A DNA stretch of 64,000 nt, taken from positions 1-64,000 of the forward strand of contig DALYLQ010000007.1 in the NCBI GenBank assembly GCA_031976225.1, given 5' to 3'. Below are positions 1 to 8,491 of this stretch, piece after piece (position 1 is the first letter of the stretch; the number at the start of each line of letters is the position of its first letter). Both the position numbers and the translations under genes were made by a program. The notes under the pieces are model-generated. The model saw only the letters and a list, made by a program, of their open reading frames with translations. It was not told where the DNA came from and made no database searches. This DNA comes from UBA10646 sp003456175 (GTDB taxonomy: Bacteria > Bacteroidota > Bacteroidia > Chitinophagales > Chitinophagaceae).

Positions 1-973
1 GCTTTAAGAATGCTTCTGGAAATTCAACTGTTGTATGGTCTACTAAATTGTGGAAAATTTGATCGTGTAATTGGTTGGTAGTTTGCTGTGCGAAATAAGC
101 ATCAATATCTTGCAGTACACGGTTACGGAATCCGGCTTCGTGTTCAATACCCGCACCTGGGTATGCAGCTTCGAAAAATTCGTTGTTAAGTTCCGCTTTT
201 TCTACCAAGCCAACTTTGGTAATGGCAATGGTGAAGTATTTGTCGGCATCTTCGTGGCGAAGATTTAAATCGCCAAGTACTGCTTCTTTTGAAGTAGCTT
301 CTAAAGCATCGTTTAATTTTACCGTAAGGCTATCGCCTACTTTTTTGCCTTGTAATACTGCACGTTGTGCTTCTGTAAAGTATTTCACCAAAAGGCTGTT
401 GCTAGCTTTACTAATGCCACCTTCTACGGCGTTGCCAGCTTCATCGGTTTCGGTGAAGGTTACGTTTAAAACATTTTCGTCGTTATTAATGGCTTCAGGC
501 TCTGTCATTTTACCGAAACGCGTACGAAGGCGGTCTACCTCTTCATTGATCATGGTTTCGGTTACTTCAATTTTGTAGCGGGTGTAAGTGCCTTTATTAA
601 GATCGATGTTTAAAGCAGGCTTCAAACCTATTTCAAAATTGAAAGTATAATCGGCAGGATTATTAACATCGAGCTTGGCGGCATCGCCTTCTAATGGTAA
701 TGGCTGAGCGAAAATATCGAGCTTTTCATTGGTGAGGTAGGCGTTCAGTTCTTTTTCTACAGTGCGTAGTATTTCGTCTGTAAAGATACTTTGACCGTAC
801 ATTTTCTTCACTAATCCGGCAGGTACCATTCCCTTACGGAAACCAGGGATATTGGCTTTTTGAGCGTATTGTTTTAAACCTTTTTCGAATGCAGGATAAT
901 AATCGTTCTTGCTGAGTGTAACCACTAATTTATCGTGCAGCGTACCAATTTGTTCACGGGTAACTGTAGCCAT
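1..973 (-). CDS. tig: Trigger factor, ribosome-associated chaperone (3' end beyond window)
   Basis: Binds the ribosome at the exit tunnel and shields nascent chains in the cytoplasm. About 324 codons are visible; the C-terminal part runs off the left edge. The product begins MATVTREQIGTLHDKL and carries GFRKGMVPAG near residue 44, which is the ribosome-docking signature of the N-terminal domain (family pattern GFRxGxxP). Later segments (YTFNFEIGLKPALNID, then charged helical text) fit the middle and C-terminal arms. The ATG at 973 is the only good start and leaves a short leader before tRNA-Leu, which is transcribed from the same strand. Identification is firm; whether the PPIase domain is intact cannot be judged from the part seen. 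Confidence 0.93.
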   Translation of the reverse strand, partial: MATVTREQIGTLHDKLVVTLSKNDYYPAFEKGLKQYAQKANIPGFRKGMVPAGLVKKMYGQSIFTDEILRTVEKELNAYLTNEKLDIFAQPLPLEGDAAKLDVNNPADYTFNFEIGLKPALNIDLNKGTYTRYKIEVTETMINEEVDRLRTRFGKMTEPEAINNDENVLNVTFTETDEAGNAVEGGISKASNSLLVKYFTEAQRAVLQGKKVGDSLTVKLNDALEATSKEAVLGDLNLRHEDADKYFTIAITKVGLVEKAELNNEFFEAAYPGAGIEHEAGFRNRVLQDIDAYFAQQTTNQLHDQIFHNLVDHTTVEFPEAFLK

Positions 974-1027
974 GCAAAAGAGACGTTGTTACTTCAGCCC
1001 CTTACTGAAGCATTGTTATCGGTAATT

Positions 1028-1057
1028 AAAAAAATAAACCCCTCAGGGAAGGGGTTT
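1028..1057 (-). terminator. Rho-independent terminator after tRNA-Leu
   Basis: Read on the minus strand, AAACCCC (1051-1057) pairs with GGGGTTT (1036-1042) and is followed by a run of seven T. It lies directly after the tRNA-Leu gene, so it should separate the tRNA transcript from the trigger factor gene. Confidence 0.85.
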
Positions 1058-1059
1058 AG

Positions 1060-1141
1060 TGCGGGTGGAGGGACTCGAACCCCCATGCCTCGCGGCGTTA
1101 GATCCTAAGTCTAATGCGTCTACCAATTTCGCCACACCCGC
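1060..1141 (-). tRNA. tRNA-Leu, anticodon UAG
   Basis: On the minus strand the gene starts GCGGGTG and ends CACCCGC followed by discriminator A, giving a perfect 7-bp acceptor stem. The anticodon arm reads TTAGA-CTTAGGA-TCTAA, so the anticodon is TAG (reads CUA and other CUN codons). The long variable arm (CGCCGCGAGGC region) and the GGTTCGAGTCCC T arm are typical of a class II leucine tRNA. CCA is not encoded. A consensus promoter lies about 45 bases upstream and a terminator directly downstream, so it is a single-tRNA unit. Confidence 0.97.
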
Positions 1142-1185
1142 CGGTAACTTCCAGGTTTTTGGAACCCTTCTTGGAAATTGGGTGG

Positions 1186-1215
1186 CAAAAATAGGGTTTT
1201 TGCTATATGGAGCAA
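1186..1215 (-). promoter_or_regulatory. Promoter of tRNA-Leu (Bacteroidota -33/-7)
   Basis: On the minus strand TTG (1213-1215), exactly 19 bases, then TATTTTTG (1186-1193), matching the Bacteroidota consensus TTG-N19-TAnnTTTG. Transcription should begin about 7 bases beyond, near 1180, giving a leader of about 40 nt before the tRNA. A CCTTACGGTAAA word (1224-1235) sits just upstream of the -33 box. Confidence 0.8.
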
Positions 1216-1251
1216 CAAAAAAATTTACCGTAAGGAAAATTTTATAAGCCA

Positions 1252-2751
1252 TTAGAGAATAAATCTACCCACTAGTGGTAGCTGCTTTAGTTCTTTGCGT
1301 TCTACCAGCGTAATAAACCATGTGAATGTGGCCAACAAAAGTGTAGCTATGAGTAATTGTATGCTAACATTGGCGATGAATACTGAAAAAATACTTTGTA
1401 TACCAAACAGCAGCAGTACAATTGCAATATAGGCAAGCAGCTTTTTCCATTTGTAAGGAATGAAATAGTGTTTTTGCCCCCATCGGAAACTAAGTATCAT
1501 CATACAAGTGTAGCATAGAAAGGTAGCCCAAGCACAGGCTATATAACCATAAGAAGGGATGAATAAATAGTTAATAGCGAAGGTAATAGCAACACCTGCT
1601 AGGGTAATGTATGCGCCTGCCATGGTGTTAGAAGTTACCTTGTACCAAACACTTAGGTTATAATAAATGCCTAACGCCATATTGGCTAACAATAATAAAG
1701 GCACAATGCTGAGGCCGGCCCAATATTTTTCGCCAATAAAGTATTTGAGTATTGGCATATACAGGGTTACGCCAAGAAAGATGAAGCATAGTGAGATGAC
1801 AAAAAACTTCATTACCCTTGCGTAAATGATTTGCGGATTAGAGCCTTGTGCCTGCTTAAAGAAGAAGGGCTCGGCACCCATTCGAAAGGCTTGAATGAAA
1901 AGGGTGATGAGTAGGCTTAACTTGTAACAAGCACCGTAGATGCCTCGTTGAGCATCGAAATCGCTGCCGGGGGGTAACCACCAGCCTAACATCAGCCTAT
2001 CGAATGTTTCATTAATCATGCCGCCCATACCCGCTAGTAGCATGGGTAGTGCATAGGCCATCATTTTTTGCCATAAGGCAATATCAAAATGCCATTGTTT
2101 TGGAAGTAGCCATTTGCTTAGTAATAAAAAGGTAAAGGCACTTTGGGCTAAATTGGCAATAAGAATATAGGTAACTGGATTCACCTCTGGGTCGTATACA
2201 AGAATATACCAACTGTTGGGGTGTGCTGCCACTTGTTTGGGGCAGTAACTTAAAAAGAATAGCGTTAAACCTACATTAAGTAGAATACTCGCTATTCTGA
2301 TAAAAGCAAAAAGCAATGGTCGGCCTTCGTTTCGAAGCCTTGCAAAGGGAATGGCACTTAAAGCATCGAGTGCTATAATGAGCAGGCTAATTTGAACCCA
2401 GTTTTCAAAACCTTGTAAAGAAGCAATGGTAGCTATGGGGCTTGCCATAAACCAACCAACGGCGGTTAAAATAACGGTACTGCTAATAATAGAAATGGAG
2501 GCTGTGCTATTTACCTTGTCGCTTGTAGCTTCATTTTGAATAAACCTAAAGTAGGCTGTTTCCATACCATAGGTGAATATGATATTGATGATAGGAATGA
2601 TGGCGTACATGGCCGTCATTTTCCCATAATCGCCAATGCTAACAGCATCGTTATTAGTAAGGTAGGGTGTAAGCAAATAATTGATGAACTTGGCAGCAAT
2701 GCTACTCAGTCCATAATAGATAGTGTGTGATGCAAGTTTTTTAATCGACAA
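1252..2751 (-). CDS. Polysaccharide flippase (Wzx/MATE-like, MOP superfamily)
   Basis: A 499-residue inner-membrane protein with 12 or more hydrophobic segments, which should move lipid-linked sugars or related lipids across the cytoplasmic membrane. The N-terminus (SIKKLASHTIYYGLSSIAAK) and the conserved stretch MLAGMGGMINETFDRLMLGWW are typical of the oligosaccharide flippase/polysaccharide_synt family. The start is a TTG at 2749-2751; no ATG gives a complete first helix. It is not near glycosyltransferases here, and the large sugar locus further along has its own flippase, so its substrate is unknown. Neighbours are tRNA-Leu downstream and a cytochrome peroxidase upstream, both on the same strand. 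Confidence 0.8.
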   Translation of the reverse strand: MSIKKLASHTIYYGLSSIAAKFINYLLTPYLTNNDAVSIGDYGKMTAMYAIIPIINIIFTYGMETAYFRFIQNEATSDKVNSTASISIISSTVILTAVGWFMASPIATIASLQGFENWVQISLLIIALDALSAIPFARLRNEGRPLLFAFIRIASILLNVGLTLFFLSYCPKQVAAHPNSWYILVYDPEVNPVTYILIANLAQSAFTFLLLSKWLLPKQWHFDIALWQKMMAYALPMLLAGMGGMINETFDRLMLGWWLPPGSDFDAQRGIYGACYKLSLLITLFIQAFRMGAEPFFFKQAQGSNPQIIYARVMKFFVISLCFIFLGVTLYMPILKYFIGEKYWAGLSIVPLLLLANMALGIYYNLSVWYKVTSNTMAGAYITLAGVAITFAINYLFIPSYGYIACAWATFLCYTCMMILSFRWGQKHYFIPYKWKKLLAYIAIVLLLFGIQSIFSVFIANVSIQLLIATLLLATFTWFITLVERKELKQLPLVGRFIL

Positions 2752-2807
2752 GAAAGCGTGTATTTAATCGGTTGTTGGCAAACTTACATCGTAGTATTTA
2801 AATTGTG

Positions 2808-3866
2808 CTAGGGCTGTGCAAAAGCAGGGTTCTTGGTAAGTACAGTATCGGTAAGTGTGTTTAGAAAAGCTTTGATTTGTCCGATTTCAAAGTTGCTCAA
2901 TGGAATTCTGTTGCGTACGCGGGCATCGGTGGTTGGGCCATTTACTACGCCGCTGCGGTAGTGTTCTAAAACAGCATCTAAGTTAGTAAAACGTCCATCG
3001 TGCCCATACGGAAATGTTAGTTGAACATTTCTTAAGGTTGGAACTTTGAACTTCAAACTGTCGTTGCGGCTGTTGGTGACACGCATTCTACCAAAATCGT
3101 TGATAGTAGGGTCTACGGGCATACCGATATTAATGTAATCGTTATTCGTAAATAGTGGCTCTGTATGGCAACTTACGCAACCCTTACTTCTAAAAAGGTC
3201 GTAGCCCAATTGTTCTGGCAGGGTAAAGCTAGCACGCCCTGCTTTCACCAAATCGTATTTACTGTTATTGCTTACCATGGTAAGCATGAATTGACTTAAC
3301 GCTTTGGTCATGCGTTCTGTAGTTATTTTATCATCGCCGTAAGCTGCTGTAAAAAGTTGACGATATTTTGCATCGTTCTGTAGTTTATTAATCACGTTGG
3401 CAATGGTTTCTGCCATTTCGTTAGGTGCAGTTATAGGTGCTAATGGTTGTAAGTCTAAATGATTAATACCACCATCGTAATGAAAGTTTTTTAGCCAAGC
3501 GAGATTAAACGTGCCTGGTGCATTACGTGTAGTAAAGCTATTATTGAAACCATGGCTAAAATTATGGTCGAAGGTGGCAAAAGCGGCAAAGTTCTGATGG
3601 CAGCTTGCACAGGGGAAGTTGCCGTCTTTACTGAGCTTACCTTCGTAAAACAAAGCTCTTCCTAATGCGATACCCTCTTGTGTAAGTGGATTTTTTGTGA
3701 AATCGTATTCGGGCTGTGGCCAGCCAGTAGGCACGTTAAAAGCAACGGGCGTAGGTGTAGGTATGCTTGGGGCTGCATCTGTTTTTTTACAGCTATGAAT
3801 GCCAATAATGCCTATAACTACTGCAACAATGCTCAAACACAACCATATGTTTTTTGTAAATCGCAT
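2808..3866 (-). CDS. Di-haem cytochrome c peroxidase of the MauG/MbnH type
   Basis: A 352-residue periplasmic lipoprotein with two c-type haem sites, CASCH (residues 86-90) and CVSCH (230-234), and the family blocks RNAPGTFN, KVPTLRN and PYGHDGRF. The N-terminal hydrophobic stretch ends in a lipobox (GIHSC, Cys26). Members reduce hydrogen peroxide or carry out MauG-like oxidation of a protein partner. It overlaps the MbnP-like gene upstream by a single base (start 3866, partner stop 3866), so the two are translationally coupled. By analogy with MbnH acting on MbnP, I infer that its substrate is the neighbouring product, not small-molecule peroxide alone. Confidence 0.88.
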   Translation of the reverse strand: MRFTKNIWLCLSIVAVVIGIIGIHSCKKTDAAPSIPTPTPVAFNVPTGWPQPEYDFTKNPLTQEGIALGRALFYEGKLSKDGNFPCASCHQNFAAFATFDHNFSHGFNNSFTTRNAPGTFNLAWLKNFHYDGGINHLDLQPLAPITAPNEMAETIANVINKLQNDAKYRQLFTAAYGDDKITTERMTKALSQFMLTMVSNNSKYDLVKAGRASFTLPEQLGYDLFRSKGCVSCHTEPLFTNNDYINIGMPVDPTINDFGRMRVTNSRNDSLKFKVPTLRNVQLTFPYGHDGRFTNLDAVLEHYRSGVVNGPTTDARVRNRIPLSNFEIGQIKAFLNTLTDTVLTKNPAFAQP

Positions 3867-4642
3867 TAATTCTGAACATTAACTAAGGTAAACATACGTT
3901 CGTAGTTATCCGCAAAACGCATAGCTGCAACGCCAGGGTTGTGTACAATAGCTTGCGTAGCAATTCGCAAATTATGTACGCCGGTAAACCATCTCAGTCC
4001 ATCGGCATGTAAGGTAACAATACTCTTGCCATTTGTAGGTATGCTAATAGCTGTAGTAAGGTTAAATGTTATGGTTCTAGCAGCATTTTCGCCTGTTCTA
4101 AAACCGCCGATGTGATAGCTCATGCTATTAGCTGGTGCGGTACTTACATTACTCCAGCCTTCTAGTTTAGCCATAATATAGCCGCTATTCCAAGTCCAGA
4201 ACATACCATTTAATGGGTCAAGTGCGCCCGATTGTACGCCGCTTACATTTCTTGTGCTATCAACGCCTAATAAAAATCTAATTTGCGAGTAGTTTCGGTT
4301 ACTCACTTTTAGGTTAATGATTCTAGAACTATCGCTAGCAATACTCACCAAATAATATTGTCCGTCTAATGTTTCCCATCTGCCGCTAGTACTATTATAG
4401 CATGCAATATTGCTGATATAATATTGAAAGTTGGTAAGAGAAAATACTTCGCCGGCAGCATTCGTATAATTGGTATTCACTTTTGCTGTGTCGTTGCCCA
4501 TAAAGTTTACGAAACGCAATTGTAAGTCGTATGTTGGTGGGTTCGTGTTTGTACTTGATGTTTCTCTACCACAAGCCGCAACAATAAGAGTAATTGATGT
4601 TACTACCCACACTTTCAATAGCAATAATTTACGCACCATCAT
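3866..4642 (-). CDS. MbnP-like periplasmic lipoprotein, partner of the di-haem enzyme
   Basis: About 258 residues from the chosen start. A strong signal peptide ending LIVAACG gives a lipoprotein; the reading frame is open further upstream to 4738, but that extension is charged, lies inside arfB and would bury the signal peptide, so the ATG at 4640-4642 (or the adjacent one at 4637-4639) is preferred. The body has the conserved MbnP-family pieces LQLRFVNF, LTNFQYYISNI and NGMFWTWNSGYIMAKLEGW. In characterised pairs MbnP binds copper and has a tryptophan converted to kynurenine by its di-haem partner; several Trp residues sit in the conserved block here. It overlaps the arfB end by about 14 bases. 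Confidence 0.82.
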   Translation of the reverse strand: MMVRKLLLLKVWVVTSITLIVAACGRETSSTNTNPPTYDLQLRFVNFMGNDTAKVNTNYTNAAGEVFSLTNFQYYISNIACYNSTSGRWETLDGQYYLVSIASDSSRIINLKVSNRNYSQIRFLLGVDSTRNVSGVQSGALDPLNGMFWTWNSGYIMAKLEGWSNVSTAPANSMSYHIGGFRTGENAARTITFNLTTAISIPTNGKSIVTLHADGLRWFTGVHNLRIATQAIVHNPGVAAMRFADNYERMFTLVNVQN

Positions 4643-5039
4643 ATCCAATATTTTTTTGTCGCTGTTGTTTTTTGGCCGAATGTTTCTTTTTAGCCTCAAT
4701 CCGTTGTAGTTGCGAAGCCTTACTTGGCTTTGTGGCAATACGAGCTTTTTTGGGTATCAAAGCTTTATGCACTAATAGATGCATTTTCTGTACAACGCGT
4801 TGCTTATTACCTAATTGTGTTCTATCTACTTGCGATTTTACAAGCAAAACCCCATCTTTCGTGAGTAAGTGCTGCAATTTTTGCAATAAAATAGCTTTTT
4901 CGTCTGTAGTAATTCGATGGCTTTGAATGATATCCCATTTGCCGGTAACGGCCGTTTCTACTTTATTCACATGCTGTCCGCCCTTACCGCCACTGCGAGC
5001 CGTTGTAAATACAATTTCTTGTTCAAAATGCACTTGCAT
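4629..5039 (-). CDS. arfB: Alternative ribosome-rescue factor ArfB (peptidyl-tRNA hydrolase)
   Basis: A 136-residue release-factor-like protein that frees peptides from ribosomes stalled at the end of truncated mRNAs. The GGQ catalytic motif is at residues 20-22 within ARSGGKGGQHVNKVETAV, and the C-terminus is a Lys/Arg-rich tail (AKKKHSAKKQQRQKN), which in ArfB enters the empty mRNA channel. There is no stop-codon recognition domain, which separates it from RF1/RF2. The end overlaps the start of the MbnP-like gene, so the three minus-strand genes may share a transcript. Confidence 0.93.
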   Translation of the reverse strand: MQVHFEQEIVFTTARSGGKGGQHVNKVETAVTGKWDIIQSHRITTDEKAILLQKLQHLLTKDGVLLVKSQVDRTQLGNKQRVVQKMHLLVHKALIPKKARIATKPSKASQLQRIEAKKKHSAKKQQRQKNIGYDGA

Positions 5040-5063
5040 GCCATAAAGGTAGTTCTTAATATA

Positions 5064-5078
5064 ACCTTACGGTAAATG
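5064..5078 (+). repeat. Exact copy of the 15-base word ACCTTACGGTAAATG
   Basis: One of nine exact copies in the window. It lies between divergent arfB and the ABC transporter gene, roughly 80 bases upstream of that operon's -7 box. Confidence 0.9.
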
Positions 5079-5156
5079 CTCAACAGATTAATTACACCCA
5101 TGCTAATGCCAACCATAATTATTTGTAAAAACACTGCTCAACCATCCCTATTTGAA

Positions 5157-5164
5157 TAGTTTTG
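5157..5164 (+). promoter_or_regulatory. Candidate -7 box of the ABC transporter operon
   Basis: TAGTTTTG matches TAnnTTTG exactly and lies 32 bases before the ATG at 5197. No TTG is found at the expected 19-base spacing, so only half of the promoter is supported. Confidence 0.5.
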
Positions 5165-5196
5165 CAACCAATTTAAATACTACACGTTAGTACTAC

Positions 5197-6132
5197 ATGC
5201 AACCTGTAATAGAAGTACAAGGGCTCAGCAAGCATTTCGGAACCTTTCAAGCAGTTAACGACATATCGTTCACCGTACTCAAAGGCGATGTGTATGGTTT
5301 CTTAGGGCAAAACGGCGCTGGCAAAAGCACCACGCTGCGTATGTTGTTGAGTTTAATCACACCTACAAGCGGCACCATCAATATAGTTGGGCAATCGCTC
5401 AGCGAAAACAGAACCGGAGCCTTACGGCAAATGGGTGCTGTAATTGAAAAGCCCGATGTGTACAAATACCTTAGCGCCTACGATAACTTAAGGCTCTTTG
5501 CTAGGCTAAGCGGTATCAAGCCTACCCAGCAACAATTAATGCAACAGCTCGAAATGGTGGGCTTAGCCGAACGAGCTAAAGATGTTGTGAAAACTTTTAG
5601 TCAAGGTATGAAGCAACGTTTAGGCATTGCCATTGCTTTAATACATGAGCCATCTATCGTAATACTCGACGAGCCCACCAATGGCCTTGACCCACAAGGT
5701 ATTGCCGATATTCGTAATCTAATTTTAAGGCTTAGCCGCGAAATGCACAAAACAGTGGTTGTAAGCAGCCACCTACTCAGCGAAATAGAGCAAGTGGCAA
5801 CACGCGTACTCATTATTGATAAAGGCAAGAAATTGGTAGAAGGCGATGCAACAACACTTTTCGATCCAGCCCAAGCTATTGTTGAACTTACTTGCGATAA
5901 CCCTAATGCTGCATTAAATGTGTTACAGCAAAGCCAATGGCAGCAGTACTTGCAACCACAACGCCAAAGCCATATTGTACTTAAAATGCATCGCAACCAA
6001 ATTCCTGCTTTAAATGCTTTCTTAGTACAATCGAACATAGCGGTATACAGCCTGCAACCCAAGCACAGTTTAGAAGATTATTTTTTACAAGTAACCAGCG
6101 GAGCACAACATGTGGCAACTTACCAGTATTGA
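5197..6132 (+). CDS. ABC transporter ATP-binding protein
   Basis: A 311-residue ATPase of the BcrA/CcmA-like exporter group that energises the following permease at the inner membrane. Walker A GQNGAGKST is at residues 37-45, the signature FSQGMKQRL at 134-142 and Walker B IVILDEP from 154, followed by the D-loop TNGLDP and switch HLLSE. The C-terminal 90 residues form the extra domain common to this group. The last 23 bases overlap the permease gene, indicating a coupled pair. The substrate is not evident; lipid or peptide export and ion handling are all possible. Confidence 0.93.
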   Translation: MQPVIEVQGLSKHFGTFQAVNDISFTVLKGDVYGFLGQNGAGKSTTLRMLLSLITPTSGTINIVGQSLSENRTGALRQMGAVIEKPDVYKYLSAYDNLRLFARLSGIKPTQQQLMQQLEMVGLAERAKDVVKTFSQGMKQRLGIAIALIHEPSIVILDEPTNGLDPQGIADIRNLILRLSREMHKTVVVSSHLLSEIEQVATRVLIIDKGKKLVEGDATTLFDPAQAIVELTCDNPNAALNVLQQSQWQQYLQPQRQSHIVLKMHRNQIPALNAFLVQSNIAVYSLQPKHSLEDYFLQVTSGAQHVATYQY

Positions 6133-6982
6133 ACTTTATAAGATATTTCGCAGACCACGAACGTATATTTCGTTCGCAGCCATTACTGCCTTAATCGGTG
6201 CCGTACAACTTGGCCTAAAAGTAGATGGACAGAGTTATGTTGATTTCATGATAGGTAGCATTAGTAGTCTTGAAATAGAAGGTAACATTCTTAATGGCTA
6301 CCTTATTTGCTACATTATCTTACAAATGTTGTTAGTGCAAGTTCCCTTACTAGTAACACTCATATCCGCCGATATGATTAGCGGTGAGGCAAATATGGGA
6401 ACTTTACGGCTTGTGCTCACAAAGCCATTTAGTAGAACGCAATGGCTATTAAGTAAGTTTTTTGCTGCAAGTATTTATACTTTGCTGCTACTTACTTGGA
6501 TGGCCTGCATGGCGTTATTCGGCAGCATGCTCATTTTTGGTACTGATGATATGATGCTACTTAAAAGTAGCTACATTGTTATTCTTGATGATACCGATGT
6601 GTTTTGGCGCTATGTTGGTGCCTTCGGTTTTGCTGCTGTTAGTATGGTAGCAGTAGCAGCACTAGGTTTTTTACTGAGTATTTTTTCTGAAAACAGTATC
6701 GGTCCTATTGTAACTACTATGAGTATTATCGTATTTCTAACAGTACTCAGCACAATGAACATTCCTTTTTATAATTACATAAGACCATACTTGTTTGTTA
6801 CCCACATGAATAATTGGAAAGAGTTTTTTGATGTTCAGGTAAATGCCGAAAATCAATCATTAACAGGCACTATTCAAAACAGTAGTCGTATCATTAATTC
6901 TATTATTGTATTGTTACTACACATCGTAGCTTTTGTAGGGGCTGCTGTTGTTATTTTCAAGAAGAAAGATATTACAACCTAA
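6110..6982 (+). CDS. ABC-2 type transporter permease
   Basis: A 290-residue membrane protein with about six hydrophobic segments, starting inside the end of its ATPase partner. After the first helix there is a long extracytoplasmic loop, then ADMISGEANMGTLRLVLTKP, which is the diagnostic ABC-2 block (usual form ISGEREKGTLxLLLSxP). It forms the membrane channel of the exporter. The product is followed four bases later by the LolA-like gene, suggesting a three-gene unit. Confidence 0.88.
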   Translation: MWQLTSIELYKIFRRPRTYISFAAITALIGAVQLGLKVDGQSYVDFMIGSISSLEIEGNILNGYLICYIILQMLLVQVPLLVTLISADMISGEANMGTLRLVLTKPFSRTQWLLSKFFAASIYTLLLLTWMACMALFGSMLIFGTDDMMLLKSSYIVILDDTDVFWRYVGAFGFAAVSMVAVAALGFLLSIFSENSIGPIVTTMSIIVFLTVLSTMNIPFYNYIRPYLFVTHMNNWKEFFDVQVNAENQSLTGTIQNSSRIINSIIVLLLHIVAFVGAAVVIFKKKDITT

Positions 6983-6986
6983 ACGT

Positions 6987-7682
6987 ATGAAGCATTTTAA
7001 GCCATATATCAAAGCAATTGGTAAAGTGTTTATTGTGTTCATGGTTGCCATGTACACTTACGTAAATGCTTACACACAAGATATGACTCCCCTTGTGTTG
7101 AAAGTAAAAGCAAAACTAGATCAGGTAAATAGTTATACTGCCGATGGTGTAATGAAAACTGATATTGTATTTATTAAAGCACCTATTAGTAAGGTGAAAG
7201 TGTTTTACAAAAAGCCTAATACTTTTAAGCTTGAGCGCAGCGGAGGTATATCACTGCTGCCCAAAGGCGGTGTAAGTATCAATATGAGTAACATGCTTGC
7301 CACCACCAACTTTACAGCATTTGCAGCTGGCGAAGAAACTATTAAGGGCGTTAAAGTGCGTGTGGTGAAGTTGATACCGATGAGTGAAAGCAGCGATGTT
7401 GTACTTACTACTATGTATATCGATGAAGCTAACTTGCTCATCATGAAAGCCGTTACTACAACCAAAGAAAATGGCACTTACGAAATGGAAATGACTTATG
7501 GCAAGTTTGCCAATTACGGCCTTCCCGATAAGGTTGTATTTAGTTTTAATACAAAAGATTACAAGCTACCTAAAGGAATTACACTTGAGTTTGAAGAGGG
7601 TGCCAAGCCAAACGATGCCAACTTGCTTAAAAATAAAAAAGGTCGTGTAACCATTAATTATTTTAATTATGTAGTGAATTAG
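6987..7682 (+). CDS. LolA-like outer-membrane lipoprotein-sorting family protein
   Basis: About 231 residues. The ATG at 6987 is preferred over one at 6948 because it follows the permease stop and places the signal peptide (VFIVFMVAMYTYVNAYTQ) at the N-terminus. The mature part has the LolA/LolB-fold pattern of long amphipathic beta strands: KAKLDQVNSYTADGVMKTDI, VFYKKPNTFKLER and TTMYIDEANLLIMKAVT. LolA-like proteins hold lipid or lipoprotein acyl chains in a periplasmic half-barrel. Its position straight after an ABC exporter suggests that it takes a lipid-type cargo from it; that role is inference. The signal peptide codons contain CACTTACGTAAATG (7055-7068). Confidence 0.72.
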   Translation: MKHFKPYIKAIGKVFIVFMVAMYTYVNAYTQDMTPLVLKVKAKLDQVNSYTADGVMKTDIVFIKAPISKVKVFYKKPNTFKLERSGGISLLPKGGVSINMSNMLATTNFTAFAAGEETIKGVKVRVVKLIPMSESSDVVLTTMYIDEANLLIMKAVTTTKENGTYEMEMTYGKFANYGLPDKVVFSFNTKDYKLPKGITLEFEEGAKPNDANLLKNKKGRVTINYFNYVVN

Positions 7683-7712
7683 TTTTTTCATAATTTAGTA
7701 AAAAATTAAATT

Positions 7713-8171
7713 ATGAAAAAACTACAGCAGTTTATAATGGTACTATTGCTACCATTATTGGGCTTAAGCCAAGCCGAATTCAAAACCAACGAACAGTGGG
7801 CACAAGCACTGGCAGGTAATCAGCACTACCGTAAAATGGTGTATTTGCAAGCACAAATGAGTTCGTTAACTGAACAAGAGCGAAAGGCAAAGCAAACCCC
7901 AGCCAATGCAAAGCAGTTGAAAGCACAACAAAGTGCGGTACAAGCGATTGTAAGCGACAAAAGTTTATCGCCGGCTGCAAAGCATGCTAAAATGAAAGCC
8001 CTTAATATTCAGCTTTCTCCGCAAATGACTGTTTTAATGAACGAATACCAGCAAACATTAACTGCATTAATGGCTTCTAGTAACATATACCAACGCATCA
8101 TGCAGTTGCCTAATCGAAATGATATTTTGTTGTTAACACGTAAAATTATAAACAATGAAAAGGATAAATAA
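7713..8171 (+). CDS. Exported alpha-helical protein of unknown function
   Basis: A 152-residue protein with a clear signal peptide (MKKLQQFIMVLLLPLLGLSQA), then a Gln/Lys/Ala-rich, probably all-helical body (SSLTEQERKAKQTPANAKQLK, residues about 46-66). I recognise no domain. It follows the LolA-like gene by 30 bases and overlaps the next small lipoprotein gene by 17 bases, so it is likely co-transcribed with both. The helical, charged composition resembles small periplasmic chaperone-like or YlbF-like proteins, but that is only a resemblance in composition. Confidence 0.65.
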   Translation: MKKLQQFIMVLLLPLLGLSQAEFKTNEQWAQALAGNQHYRKMVYLQAQMSSLTEQERKAKQTPANAKQLKAQQSAVQAIVSDKSLSPAAKHAKMKALNIQLSPQMTVLMNEYQQTLTALMASSNIYQRIMQLPNRNDILLLTRKIINNEKDK

Positions 8172-8433
8172 TAAATTTCTATATCTCTGCTTTGCTTTTC
8201 TTTACTGTATAAGTTGTCAAAATCCGGAAGAACATTTTAATAGAGCTAGTTTTTGCTATGAGCAGAAGGTAAGGTCAATTTTAATAGCTGAAAGCCAGTA
8301 CTATGAAATTGCTGGGGCATGTGCAAACTCAACTGATCCTGCATATTGCATTGAGGTTGCTGCAATTGCTTTGTCTGTTTCTTATCAAATGGCTGAAAGT
8401 GAATACTTAGATTGCATGGGGGTTAATGTTTAG
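8155..8433 (+). CDS. Small predicted lipoprotein, unknown function
   Basis: 92 residues with an N-terminal hydrophobic stretch ending in lipobox YCISC (Cys21). The mature part has further Cys residues (FCYEQ, GACAN, AYCIE, LDCMG) that could form disulfides. It starts within the last codons of the preceding gene (ATG at 8155) and is followed by a strong hairpin, which supports it as the last gene of the operon. No family was recognised. Confidence 0.6.
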   Translation: MKRINNKFLYLCFAFLYCISCQNPEEHFNRASFCYEQKVRSILIAESQYYEIAGACANSTDPAYCIEVAAIALSVSYQMAESEYLDCMGVNV

Positions 8434-8438
8434 ACAAA

Positions 8439-8480
8439 AATGGCTTGTTAAATATTAAATTATATGTTTAACAAGCCATT
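8439..8480. terminator. Bidirectional terminator hairpin
   Basis: A perfect 14-base inverted repeat, AATGGCTTGTTAAA and TTTAACAAGCCATT, with a 14-base loop. It sits between the convergent small lipoprotein gene and the aldose epimerase gene and is flanked by A/T runs on both sides, so it can stop transcription from either side. Confidence 0.8.
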
Positions 8481-8491
8481 AAAATACTACT

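Noticed and set aside
1043..1252. Open frames on both strands across the tRNA-Leu gene
   Set aside because: They overlap the tRNA, its promoter and its terminator, and no product resembles a protein family.
4643..4738. N-terminal extension of the MbnP-like protein
   Set aside because: It lies wholly within arfB, is highly charged and would bury the signal peptide and lipobox.
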